Assembly (NCBI GenBank): GCA_947260005.1
Contig: CAMYOL010000065.1
Coordinates: 1 to 64,000, forward strand
Direction: 5' to 3'
Length of the DNA: 64,000 nt
Source: an uncultured Ectothiorhodospiraceae bacterium
GTDB lineage: Bacteria; Pseudomonadota; Gammaproteobacteria; UBA6429; Thiohalophilaceae
This document shows positions 29,132 to 37,346 of the stretch, piece after piece. Numbering within the stretch: the stretch's first letter is position 1; each line of letters opens with the position of its first letter. Under the pieces are notes generated by a model. The model was not told the DNA's origin, searched no databases, and saw nothing but the letters and a program-made list of their open reading frames with translations. The position numbers and the translations under genes were made by a program.

Positions 29132-29187
29132 TGTCTGTTCTTATCAATCCTCATGCCACTGACCCGTGTTAACAGACACGGGTCAGT
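29131..29187 (+). promoter_or_regulatory. Alternative hairpins overlapping box 6
   Basis: ACTGACCCGTGT (29158-29169) pairs perfectly with ACACGGGTCAGT (29176-29187). AACAGACAC (29170-29178) can instead pair with GTGTCTGTT (29131-29139). The two structures exclude each other, and the right arm of the first enters box 6. There is no T-run, so termination is uncertain. Confidence 0.4.
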
Positions 29188-29214
29188 TATCTGTGACGGC
29201 ACCCAGGCTAGGTT
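29180..29214 (+). promoter_or_regulatory. Box promoter 6
   Basis: GGGTCAGTTATCTGTGACGG (29180-29199) is a weaker match, altered at both edges. TAGGTT (29209-29214) keeps the 9-nt spacing, and the start is 31 nt later. Confidence 0.7.
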
Positions 29215-29245
29215 AATCCATAACCTAGGGATTATGGAGTGCGTC

Positions 29246-30274
29246 ATGAAAAATAGAATCAAATCATTGTCAGTGCTGTTTAGCCTGTCCGTACTGTTTG
29301 CCTGCGGGGGTGGAGGTGAAACGACTGACATGGCTGATCCGCAAGATGCACACTACACGTTATATATCAACTATGATGATGTTGGTGAAATAAGAACCTA
29401 CAGCACTTATGAGCTGAATGCGGATGGTAAGCCGGTGCATAGACGACGCTTTGATAATCCCGGTATGGATGGCGTGTGGCAGACTGGGGACGACGGGATG
29501 TCATCTTATGATGACGTTAGTTACTCTGAGACACAGCGGATACGTATTTATTACGGCATTGGTGGTGAGGGTGATGATGGTGAATGGTTTACCGCTGATG
29601 ATGTGCCACAAAGTTGGAATGTGACCGAGTACGATTCACAGGGTAATGAAGAACTAATCACTGGCTATACTCACCCGGGTCCGGATGGTCAGTGGTTGAC
29701 GGCGGATGATCTGAACAATTCTATTTACGAATTTACTTATTCTGGAGAAGGACTCTTACTTCGAAGAGTGTATAAATTTCAAGGCACGGTTGGTATCCCG
29801 GTCACTGATGACGATATTCATAATTATTTTGACTTTTTCTATAACGTTGCTGGGGACAGGGCACATTATTTTAGATATAACGCTCCGGGTGTTGATGGTG
29901 TCTGGTTCACTGGTGACGATGAAGTCAATTCACTCAGTGAGTACTATTATGACTCAGACGGTTATGTGGTGGAACGGGTCTTCTACAATGCTCCTGGCGG
30001 GGATGGTACCTGGTTAACCGGCGACGATGTGATCAGTTCTATCTGGGCATATGATAATAATACACGGGGGAACTGGATCGAATGGGTTTCTTATAGTGGA
30101 GCAGGAATCGACGGTCTCTGGCAGACCGCCGATGATGACGTATCTTTTTATCGAAACTTTATCTACAACCAATCAGGTGACAGGTTGTTGACCGAGACAG
30201 GTTATGGTGACGCTGGTGATGACGGCCAGTGGTTTACCGATGATGATGTGCGCAGTTACCATGCGGAGTATTAA
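29246..30274 (+). CDS. Poly-Gly lipoprotein with DGxWxTxDD repeats
   Basis: 342 residues from ATG 29246. Lipobox LFAC-GGGG. The mature part is about seven units of 40-50 residues, each with a form of P-G-x-D-G-x-W-x-T-x-D-D (for example PGPDGQWLTADD, PGVDGVWFTGDD) followed by Tyr-rich strands. The acidic turns suggest calcium binding, as in other Asp-rich surface repeats; this is inference. Monocistronic, with its own box. Confidence 0.78.
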   Translation: MKNRIKSLSVLFSLSVLFACGGGGETTDMADPQDAHYTLYINYDDVGEIRTYSTYELNADGKPVHRRRFDNPGMDGVWQTGDDGMSSYDDVSYSETQRIRIYYGIGGEGDDGEWFTADDVPQSWNVTEYDSQGNEELITGYTHPGPDGQWLTADDLNNSIYEFTYSGEGLLLRRVYKFQGTVGIPVTDDDIHNYFDFFYNVAGDRAHYFRYNAPGVDGVWFTGDDEVNSLSEYYYDSDGYVVERVFYNAPGGDGTWLTGDDVISSIWAYDNNTRGNWIEWVSYSGAGIDGLWQTADDDVSFYRNFIYNQSGDRLLTETGYGDAGDDGQWFTDDDVRSYHAEY

Positions 30275-30381
30275 CCATCCTGACTGCGCAAGTTGAGTAG
30301 TAAACACTAAACATTTGTTTTTCGACTATAGACATAAAATTAGAACTGATCGTCTTTGTCTGCTTTAAGATTCATTTATAT

Positions 30382-30416
30382 CTGTCAGCTATCTGTGACA
30401 GCACTGCCGCTAACTT
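30382..30416 (+). promoter_or_regulatory. Box promoter 7
   Basis: Perfect consensus CTGTCAGCTATCTGTGACAG (30382-30401), 9 nt, TAACTT (30411-30416), start codon 33 nt later. Confidence 0.84.
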
Positions 30417-30449
30417 GAACCCATCAGTAGAGTCAACGGGAGAATAGCG

Positions 30450-31337
30450 ATGAAAAAGAAATTGAAACTGATGATTAGTGTTGGACTATTCGTAGGGTTA
30501 GGTACACAGGTCTGGGCGGGAGAGGTCACGATCCCCAATACCTTCACATCAGGAACACCGGCGGTTGCTGAGGACGTAAATGAAAATTTTAATACGGTTG
30601 CGACAGAGATAAATGATAACAACACAAGAATTACCAACAATACCAACAATAAACAAAACCGGGTGAATGGTTCCTGCCCGGCCGGCTCTTCGATTCGCAC
30701 CATCGATGTGAATGGCGGGGTGACCTGTGAAACCGATGATGTTGGTGGCGGTACCAGCGGTGTGACTAGCATCACTACCTATGATGGATTAAGCGGTGGC
30801 GGTACGGGGGCGGTCAGTCTGTCCATTTCGGCCAACGGTGTTAATAATAGCATGCTGACCAATAACGCAGTGACCAGCGCTAAAATCGAGAATGGGACAA
30901 TCCAAAATGCCGATATTAATGCTGCCGCTGCAATTGCGGTTAGTAAGATCTCAGGTGATGTGGGGATTGAATATAATAATAGCTGGTGGGAATACAATAC
31001 TATTCCGGACACAGTGACATCTCTTGGGAATATTGTTGTCAGTGCGCCCAGTGCTGGTACTATCTTGCTACTGATGAACGGCAATGCGAACCTGTCCAAT
31101 AACGGTGTCGGTTTGGGTGTAGGGATAGGCACTACGGATAGTGTTTTTAACGTGAGCAGGTTTTTGGCCTATAGCGGAGGGCAAATTCCTTTTTCCGTGA
31201 TGTGGGCCCACAATGTAACAGGTGCGGGTGATTATACTTTCTACGGCTTAGTGCAAGAAACTGATCCAACAAACTGCTGTACTGTATCAGTTTATGGCGT
31301 CAACCTGGTGGCATTGTTTATACCCAAGCGCTACTGA
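30450..31337 (+). CDS. Exported fibre-like protein with IPxTF signature
   Basis: 295 residues, signal peptide cleaved after QVWA. The signature IPNTFTSGTPAVAEDVNENF is followed by DNNTRITNNTNNKQNRVNGS, a Cys-containing CPAGSSIRTIDVNGGVTCE segment, then NSMLTNNAVTSAKIENGTI repeats like those of phage tail-fibre or tail-spike stalks, and a C-terminal beta domain. I infer a trimeric stalk with a globular head. It leads the unit with the HEAT-repeat lipoprotein. Confidence 0.76.
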   Translation: MKKKLKLMISVGLFVGLGTQVWAGEVTIPNTFTSGTPAVAEDVNENFNTVATEINDNNTRITNNTNNKQNRVNGSCPAGSSIRTIDVNGGVTCETDDVGGGTSGVTSITTYDGLSGGGTGAVSLSISANGVNNSMLTNNAVTSAKIENGTIQNADINAAAAIAVSKISGDVGIEYNNSWWEYNTIPDTVTSLGNIVVSAPSAGTILLLMNGNANLSNNGVGLGVGIGTTDSVFNVSRFLAYSGGQIPFSVMWAHNVTGAGDYTFYGLVQETDPTNCCTVSVYGVNLVALFIPKRY

Positions 31338-31392
31338 GTGTCGTCCTAAAGCCATGCAATCATACCATTGTAGTTTTTACTGTTTATATGTC

Positions 31393-32058
31393 ATGCAACA
31401 TAAGATCTTAACGGGTTTAATTTTGTTGGTAGGCTTACTTGGAACAGGTTGTGATCTGGAGCTACGGCAGTTTGAGACTAAGTTAATTGATACCGAGGTT
31501 GTGGCTTCGAGCTCTGTTGCACCATGTAAAAATGGCATACCTGATTGTTTGCCGATGACGGTCAACAATTTTAATCAGCAGGATAAGGAAAATATTCTTC
31601 AAACTTATACGTCTGTATCTGATATCACTGTAGAGGAACAAGCACCTATCCGCAGTGATGACAGTACGACTGCGAATCAAACGCATATTGATGGCGTGCA
31701 AAGTGCGCAGATAAACAGGCAAGACCAATCCGCTCCCCCAACCCTGGCAGAACTTTCACATCAGGCACTGTATCAAGCCGATGTACAAAAAAGAATTGAC
31801 GCAGTAAACACCATTACGCTATATCGAAATGATCAGGCGATTGAAACGTTACTGCAGGCAACATCTGATTCAGAACCAGCGGTTCGTTATCTGGCGCTTC
31901 AGACTCTACGTTATGCGGTAGCCGATGGCCTGGATGAGGATGGGCGTATTGTTGCCGTGCTGGAGCAGGCACGGCTTGATTATGATCAACAAGTCGCACT
32001 ATTGGCTGAACGATTCGTTAAGGAATTGTCAACGTCCGTCGATATAGAAACCCCGTGA
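31393..32058 (+). CDS. HEAT-repeat lipoprotein
   Basis: About 221 residues from ATG 31393: MQHKILTGLILLVGLLGTG then Cys 20, with lipobox LGTGC. There is no poly-Gly linker. The second half has two to three HEAT-like helical repeats (DVQKRIDAVNTITLYRNDQA, SEPAVRYLALQTLRYAV). An earlier in-frame ATG at 31354 is possible; neither has a strong ribosome site. It lies 55 nt after the fibre gene. Role unknown; HEAT repeats usually mediate protein contacts. Confidence 0.65.
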   Translation: MQHKILTGLILLVGLLGTGCDLELRQFETKLIDTEVVASSSVAPCKNGIPDCLPMTVNNFNQQDKENILQTYTSVSDITVEEQAPIRSDDSTTANQTHIDGVQSAQINRQDQSAPPTLAELSHQALYQADVQKRIDAVNTITLYRNDQAIETLLQATSDSEPAVRYLALQTLRYAVADGLDEDGRIVAVLEQARLDYDQQVALLAERFVKELSTSVDIETP

Positions 32059-32139
32059 TAGATAATCTGAATTTTCTGAAATAACAGTTATCAATTATCG
32101 CTATCCATAGTCAATTTCAAACTATCACTTAATCATAAT

Positions 32140-32174
32140 CTGTCAGCTATTTGTGACAGCACCTCGTTTAATTT
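32140..32174 (+). promoter_or_regulatory. Box promoter 8
   Basis: CTGTCAGCTATTTGTGACAG (32140-32159), one base from consensus, 9 nt, TAATTT (32169-32174), start codon 27 nt later. Confidence 0.84.
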
Positions 32175-32201
32175 TAACTTATTAAAACATCGAGGTGAAC
32201 C

Positions 32202-34004
32202 ATGAACACTGTTATCAAAACTATAGTAATTTCACTGTTCAGTTTGTCGATCCTGACTGCCTGTGGTGGTGGTGGTGGCGGAGGCAGTGGTGGCAGTACA
32301 CCGTCAACCGATGCCAGTTTGTCAGATCTGGTTTTGATTAATGCTACGCTGGATCAAATCTTTCAAAGCTCTCAAACCAGTTACACGGCCAGTGTTGGCT
32401 TTCTCAAAACAAGTTTGCAAGTTACGGCGATGACCAATGATGCCAATGCCAGCATGACGATCAATGGCAGTAGTGTGGCGTCGGGTGCAGTCTCACCAAC
32501 GTTTAACCTGGCTGAAGGGATTAATAACGTTAATGTGATTGTCACTGCAGAAGATGGGATGACGACACAGACTTATACTGTTGATGTTAACCGCCAATTA
32601 GCCGCGACCTTTGCACAACAAGCCTATGCTAAGGCGAGCAACACCGATGCGGGTGATCGCTTCGGCCAGAGTGTGGCGCTGGATGGCGATACCATGGTGG
32701 TGGGGGCTACTGGGGAAGCCAGTACTGCGAGCGGCGTTAATGGTAACCAGGCAGATAACAGTGCCAGTTTTGCCGGGGCGGTGTACGTGTTTATCCGCAG
32801 TGGTAGCAGTTGGTCTCAACAAGCCTATATCAAGGCCAGCAATCCCGATGCGAATGACGCTTTTGGCTGGAGCGTGGCACTCTCCGGCGATACCTTGGCG
32901 GTGGGCGCGCGAGGTGAATCCAGTAGTGCCACCGGGGTCAACGGTAACCAGGTGGACAACAGTGCAGCCGATGCCGGGGCGGTGTATGTGTTTACCCGCA
33001 CTGGTACCAGCTGGGCCCAGCAGGCCTATATCAAGGCCAGCAATACCGACGCAGGTGACGATTTTGGCTATAGCTTGGCACTGGATGACGACACCCTGGC
33101 AGTCAGCGCAAATACTGAATCAAGTAATGCTACAGGGGTCAATGGTTATCAGTTGGATAATAGTGAAAGCGGTGCCGGGGCGGTGTACGTGTTTACCCGC
33201 AGTGGCACCACCTGGGCGCAGCACGCCTATATCAAGGCCAGCAATACCGCTTCGGGTGATCAATTTGGCCTGGGCCTGGCACTGGCGGGTGATACCCTGG
33301 CGGTAGGCGCTTACCTGGAAGACAGTAACGCCACCGGAGTCAACGGTGACGAGGCTGACAATAGTGAAAGCGGTGCCGGGGCGGTGTATGTCTTTGCCCG
33401 CAGTGGTTCAACCTGGGCGCAACAGGCCTATATCAAGGCGAGCAATACCGACGCAAATGATCATTTTGGCGCGCATGTAGCGCTGGCGGACGATACTCTC
33501 GCGGTAGGTGCTTATGGTGAAGCCAGTAATGCCGCAGGTATCAACGGCAATCAAAGCGATAACAGTGCAAGCGATGCCGGGGCGGTGTACGTGTTTAGCC
33601 GCAATGGTACAACCTGGGGCCAGCAGGTTTATATCAAGGCCAGCAATGCCGGGATGAATGATCGTTTTGGTACCAGATTGTCGCTGGCTGAGGATACCCT
33701 CGCGGTGGGAGCTTATCTGGAAGACGGTCGTGACACCGGGATCAACGGTGATCAAAATCTTAATGATGCAGCCAATGCCGGTGCGGTGTACGTGTTTACC
33801 CGCAGTGGCAGTAGCTGGAGTCAACAGTTCTATGTCAAGGCCAGCAATACCGATGCGCAAGACCAGTTTGGTTATAGCGTGGCCGTCTCAAGTGATTCCC
33901 TGGCGATAGGGACTGCCATTGAAGCAAGTAGCGCCAGAGGGGTCAGTGGCGATCAAGCTGATAACACGACAAGCCTTGCCGGGGCAGCATACGTGTTCGA
34001 ATAA
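32202..34004 (+). CDS. Poly-Gly lipoprotein with seven-bladed FG-GAP propeller
   Basis: 600 residues. Lipobox LTAC-GGGGGGG, a cadherin-like beta-sandwich domain (about 38-130; SYTASVGFLKTSLQVTAMT), then seven tandem repeats of about 67 residues, each with AYIKASNTDAxDxFGxSVAL, DTLAVGA and GAVYVFTRSG. This is the FG-GAP/integrin-alpha-like propeller pattern, and seven blades close a full propeller. GAGGTG precedes ATG 32202. Probably a surface adhesin; ligand unknown. Confidence 0.83.
   Translation: MNTVIKTIVISLFSLSILTACGGGGGGGSGGSTPSTDASLSDLVLINATLDQIFQSSQTSYTASVGFLKTSLQVTAMTNDANASMTINGSSVASGAVSPTFNLAEGINNVNVIVTAEDGMTTQTYTVDVNRQLAATFAQQAYAKASNTDAGDRFGQSVALDGDTMVVGATGEASTASGVNGNQADNSASFAGAVYVFIRSGSSWSQQAYIKASNPDANDAFGWSVALSGDTLAVGARGESSSATGVNGNQVDNSAADAGAVYVFTRTGTSWAQQAYIKASNTDAGDDFGYSLALDDDTLAVSANTESSNATGVNGYQLDNSESGAGAVYVFTRSGTTWAQHAYIKASNTASGDQFGLGLALAGDTLAVGAYLEDSNATGVNGDEADNSESGAGAVYVFARSGSTWAQQAYIKASNTDANDHFGAHVALADDTLAVGAYGEASNAAGINGNQSDNSASDAGAVYVFSRNGTTWGQQVYIKASNAGMNDRFGTRLSLAEDTLAVGAYLEDGRDTGINGDQNLNDAANAGAVYVFTRSGSSWSQQFYVKASNTDAQDQFGYSVAVSSDSLAIGTAIEASSARGVSGDQADNTTSLAGAAYVFE
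32614..34002 (+). repeat. Seven ~200-bp tandem repeats in the FG-GAP gene
   Basis: Each propeller blade is a DNA repeat of about 200 bp with long near-identical runs (for example GGGGCGGTGTACGTGTTTAC recurring in several copies). They could recombine to change blade number. Confidence 0.75.
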
Positions 34005-34271
34005 CACATGAATATGATTTTGATGGGGATCCCTCGAATGGGGTAGATCATCGTGAAACTGTCACAACCCATGTGACACGCACTACTACCTGGAAGGCCT
34101 TGTCCTATGTTAATAGGTCTTTCTGAGGACGGGACAGATCTTTACCTATCGCTACCTAGTAGCGTTCAGATGATTTTGCGTTTCTATTTATATAGCTAAT
34201 AGTCATCTGACGTACTTAACAACAACCAACCAGCTCTCCGTGGGATGGTGATTCTCGCCTTTACTTTCAAT

Positions 34272-34306
34272 CTGTCAGCTATCTGTAATACCTGTCCCTG
34301 TATAAG
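34272..34306 (+). promoter_or_regulatory. Degenerate box 9 upstream of the two-partner secretion operon
   Basis: CTGTCAGCTATCTGTAATAC (34272-34291) is perfect in the left 15 bases and decayed on the right. TATAAG (34301-34306) keeps the 9-nt spacing. The start codon is 188 nt away. The preceding stretch 34005-34271 shows no gene. Confidence 0.55.
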
Positions 34307-34489
34307 TTAGGGGTATTCGATCACAATATCCCTTATATAAATATCGGTAAAATAGTTGAAATTCATCCAATTAAAGGCCTGTTGCCTGATTTGGATCAAA
34401 ATCAACGTTTTGGTATTGGAGTAGAGTTTCAAAAAAGAACACGTAATGTCTATATAAACAAAGACTTATATAGCATGCGGCAGGGGTGA
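34289..34489 (+). pseudogene. Open frame resembling a PilZ-domain tail, no start
   Basis: An open frame without a usable start reads NIGKIVEIHPIKG and QRFGIGVEFQKRT, a pattern like the last strands of PilZ c-di-GMP-binding domains. It ends just inside the start region of tpsA. With no 5' part it is at best a remnant, and the similarity is a weak impression. Confidence 0.25.
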
Positions 34490-34494
34490 GAACA

Positions 34495-37314
34495 ATGAGC
34501 GGAAGGAAGGGAGACGGGAGTCCACGATTTGTTCGTGGATCACACTATATTATTAGTCTGACAATAGGCTTGCTAGCTACGACCACATCGGCCGAAGTGG
34601 TGCTCGATGGTAGCCTGGGTCAGAGCGGGGCGGTGACGGGCCCGGATTTTGCGATTACCCAGGGCATGGGTCAGACTCGCGGTAACAATCTTTTTCACAG
34701 CTTCAGTGATTTCAATCTCAACAGTAGTGAATCCGCGACCTTCAGTGGTGCCGCCAATATCAACAATATCATTAGCCGAGTAACCGGCGGTAATGCCTCT
34801 AACATCGATGGCACCATCAGCAGCACTATCAATGGTGCTGACTTTTATTTTATAAATCCTAATGGCGTGGTGTTCGGTGAGAACGCGACTCTAAATGTCA
34901 GCGGCTCGTTTTATGCCACGACGGCGGATTACGTGACCCTCGGCAGTGATGGCCGTTTCGATGCCAGCCAACCCGGTAACAGTGTGTTGACCGTGTCCAC
35001 TCCTTCCGCCTTTGGTTTTGTTGATGCCAGTATAGCTCCCATCACCGTCAATCGAAGTCAGCTTGCTGTTGCTGAGGGTGAGACCCTGGCCTTGATTGGT
35101 GGTGATATCCATTTGAGTGGTATTGAAGCTGTTTTTGGTAACGATGGAGGTACGTTGCGGGCAGCAAGTGGTCGGACTGAACTCATATCGCTCGCTTCAG
35201 TTGGGGAAGTCGACATGACAGACGATCCCGATGTCAGTAGTTTTCAAAACCTGGGTAACATCAGCATGGATCGAGGCACCTATATAAATACGCGGGGTGA
35301 TCCGGGTGGAACGATTTACATTCGAGGCGGCAACCTGGTGATAGAAAGTTCTTCGTTAACTTCAGCGACGACAGGTGATGTCGATCATGCTGGGATTGGT
35401 ATTGATATTGCCGTGCGTGGCGATCTGGAAATGCGTATTGTCCAAACTGGATATGATGCCACTACGGAAATTGTTTCATCCAGTTTCGGGACAGGCCGGG
35501 CAGGGGATGTTCGAATTCGTGCTGATCGGTTGATCATGCGCGGTGAAAATAATGTGAGTGACACAAGACCTGCCGGTGCATATACAGCTATTGCATCCCG
35601 TGCCTTTGGCAGTGGTGATGGTGGTGATATCACAGTCGATGTGCATGAAGTCTCGCTTGGCACTAATTCACAGATCGATACCCATTCCTTAGGGGGCGGT
35701 CATGCGGGTGATATTAGTTTGAACAGCAATAGCCTGGAGATTGTTGGAATCGAAGGGCCCAGCTCACGTATTTCGTCGTCGACTTTTTCCCCCGGTAATG
35801 CGGGTAGCTTGAATATTAACGCTAATAACATTTCTATCCAGGGTGGGACAAATAATTTTGTTGGTATTAGTAGTCAGGCTAGTAGCGCTTCCGGTGCCAA
35901 TGCCACATCCGGTGATATCAATATCACAACCGATCAACTAACTGTACGGGACGGCGCACAAATTAATGCAGACGTGTTCAGTGGTAGTGGCGACGCAGGT
36001 GATATCAATGTTAATGCTAATAGCATTGAGATCTCAGGAATTAACAACCGCGGTTTTTCCGCAGGTCTATTCTCTACAACCAGTGGTTTTAATACTCGTG
36101 GCAATGCCGGTGATATTAATGTCACCACCAATGATCTGACTTTGTCACAAGGTGGTCGTATCGATAACAGCGCCTATTCATGGGGAGCCGCCGGTAATAT
36201 TGATATCGTCGCTAATAACGTGCAGATATACGGTGCAGGTATTGCCGGTACCAGTTCGGGTTTATTTTCAATTAGCGGTTGGGTAGCAACACGGGGCGGC
36301 AACATCGATGTCGCTGCGGACCGTCTGGAATTGGTTGATGGTGGACTGATTAGCACGCAAACGGTAGGTATAGGCAACGGCGGTAATATAAACCTGGATG
36401 TTGATCGCTTATTGGTAACCGGCGTTGATTCTGTGAATGAGCTTGCTTCTGAGATTACCGCGTCGACAGTTGTTTTCTTATATCCCAACTATGCATTAGG
36501 TGACGGCGGCAGCATCAACATCAATGCCCGTGATGCAGAAGTATCTGACCAAGGTCGTATCTCGACAGCATCTAGTTCGGCCGGTGATGGCGGCACCACC
36601 ACGATTGATGCCGATACGATTATGGTGAGTGATAAGGGGATTATTACTGCCACCAGTACCAGCACGGGTCAGGCGGGTAATCTTAGTCTGAATACAACAG
36701 ACAGTCTGACAATTGATCATGCAAGTATCGAAACCTCGGCAGCGCAAAGCGATGGCGGTGATATTACAATCCGTGCAACCCAACTTCTTTATTTAAATGA
36801 AGGTTCGATTACAACATCAGTACAAAGCAGTACAGGCAATGGTGGTAACATCGATATCGATCCTGTTTTTGTCGTATTGAATCACAGCAACATCACTGCT
36901 GATGCACAAGGTGGTAACGGCGGTAACATCACCATCGTGGCAGCTAATTATCTAGCTTCACCCGATAGTAATTTGAGCGCTTCATCGAGCCTGGGTGTGG
37001 CAGGGACAGTCGTGGTGAATGCACCTAATAATGATATCAGTGCTGAACTTGAGGCCGTACCAGAACCGGCACCGGATGCAACGAAACATTTTCGTAATGA
37101 CTGTGTTGCCGTTGGCAGCGGTTTTAGTAGTTTTGTTGCGGCAGAAGTTGGGCCGCCGGCCAGTGGCAGCAGGGTCTATATACCGAGCAATTATATTCCC
37201 ATTGATAGAGTGAATGCGACGGAAGCCGTTCAGCATAGAAAGAAAATCAAACAAACAGGTAAACCCGCCTTGATACTTGCAAAACAAGGTGTGGATTGTC
37301 TTGCCCGTTTGTAA
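34495..37314 (+). CDS. TpsA-type exoprotein with filamentous hemagglutinin N-terminal domain
   Basis: About 939 residues. Signal peptide (ending near TTTSAEV), then the TPS secretion domain (about 37-300) with TQGMGQTRGNNLFHSFSDFN and INPNGVVFGENATLNVSG, which TpsB recognises. The rest is a long right-handed beta-helix of GDININA/GGNIDV-type repeats. A C-terminal Cys pair region (NDCVAVGSGFSSF, VDCLARL) ends the protein. GTG 34486 is an alternative start. It is followed by its TpsB transporter 32 nt later. Predicted role: secreted or surface adhesin. Confidence 0.9.
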   Translation: MSGRKGDGSPRFVRGSHYIISLTIGLLATTTSAEVVLDGSLGQSGAVTGPDFAITQGMGQTRGNNLFHSFSDFNLNSSESATFSGAANINNIISRVTGGNASNIDGTISSTINGADFYFINPNGVVFGENATLNVSGSFYATTADYVTLGSDGRFDASQPGNSVLTVSTPSAFGFVDASIAPITVNRSQLAVAEGETLALIGGDIHLSGIEAVFGNDGGTLRAASGRTELISLASVGEVDMTDDPDVSSFQNLGNISMDRGTYINTRGDPGGTIYIRGGNLVIESSSLTSATTGDVDHAGIGIDIAVRGDLEMRIVQTGYDATTEIVSSSFGTGRAGDVRIRADRLIMRGENNVSDTRPAGAYTAIASRAFGSGDGGDITVDVHEVSLGTNSQIDTHSLGGGHAGDISLNSNSLEIVGIEGPSSRISSSTFSPGNAGSLNINANNISIQGGTNNFVGISSQASSASGANATSGDINITTDQLTVRDGAQINADVFSGSGDAGDINVNANSIEISGINNRGFSAGLFSTTSGFNTRGNAGDINVTTNDLTLSQGGRIDNSAYSWGAAGNIDIVANNVQIYGAGIAGTSSGLFSISGWVATRGGNIDVAADRLELVDGGLISTQTVGIGNGGNINLDVDRLLVTGVDSVNELASEITASTVVFLYPNYALGDGGSININARDAEVSDQGRISTASSSAGDGGTTTIDADTIMVSDKGIITATSTSTGQAGNLSLNTTDSLTIDHASIETSAAQSDGGDITIRATQLLYLNEGSITTSVQSSTGNGGNIDIDPVFVVLNHSNITADAQGGNGGNITIVAANYLASPDSNLSASSSLGVAGTVVVNAPNNDISAELEAVPEPAPDATKHFRNDCVAVGSGFSSFVAAEVGPPASGSRVYIPSNYIPIDRVNATEAVQHRKKIKQTGKPALILAKQGVDCLARL

Positions 37315-37346
37315 TTCACTACGCACGACAAAAAAACAGTATTATT

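Noticed and set aside
32614-34002. CRISPR-like repeat array
   Set aside because: Repeats are about 200 bp, in frame and coding for propeller blades.
34054-34075. Possible twelfth box, CTGTCA and TGACAC with intervening bases
   Set aside because: The spacer is 9 instead of 8, no TAnnnT hexamer lies 9 nt downstream, and no gene starts nearby.
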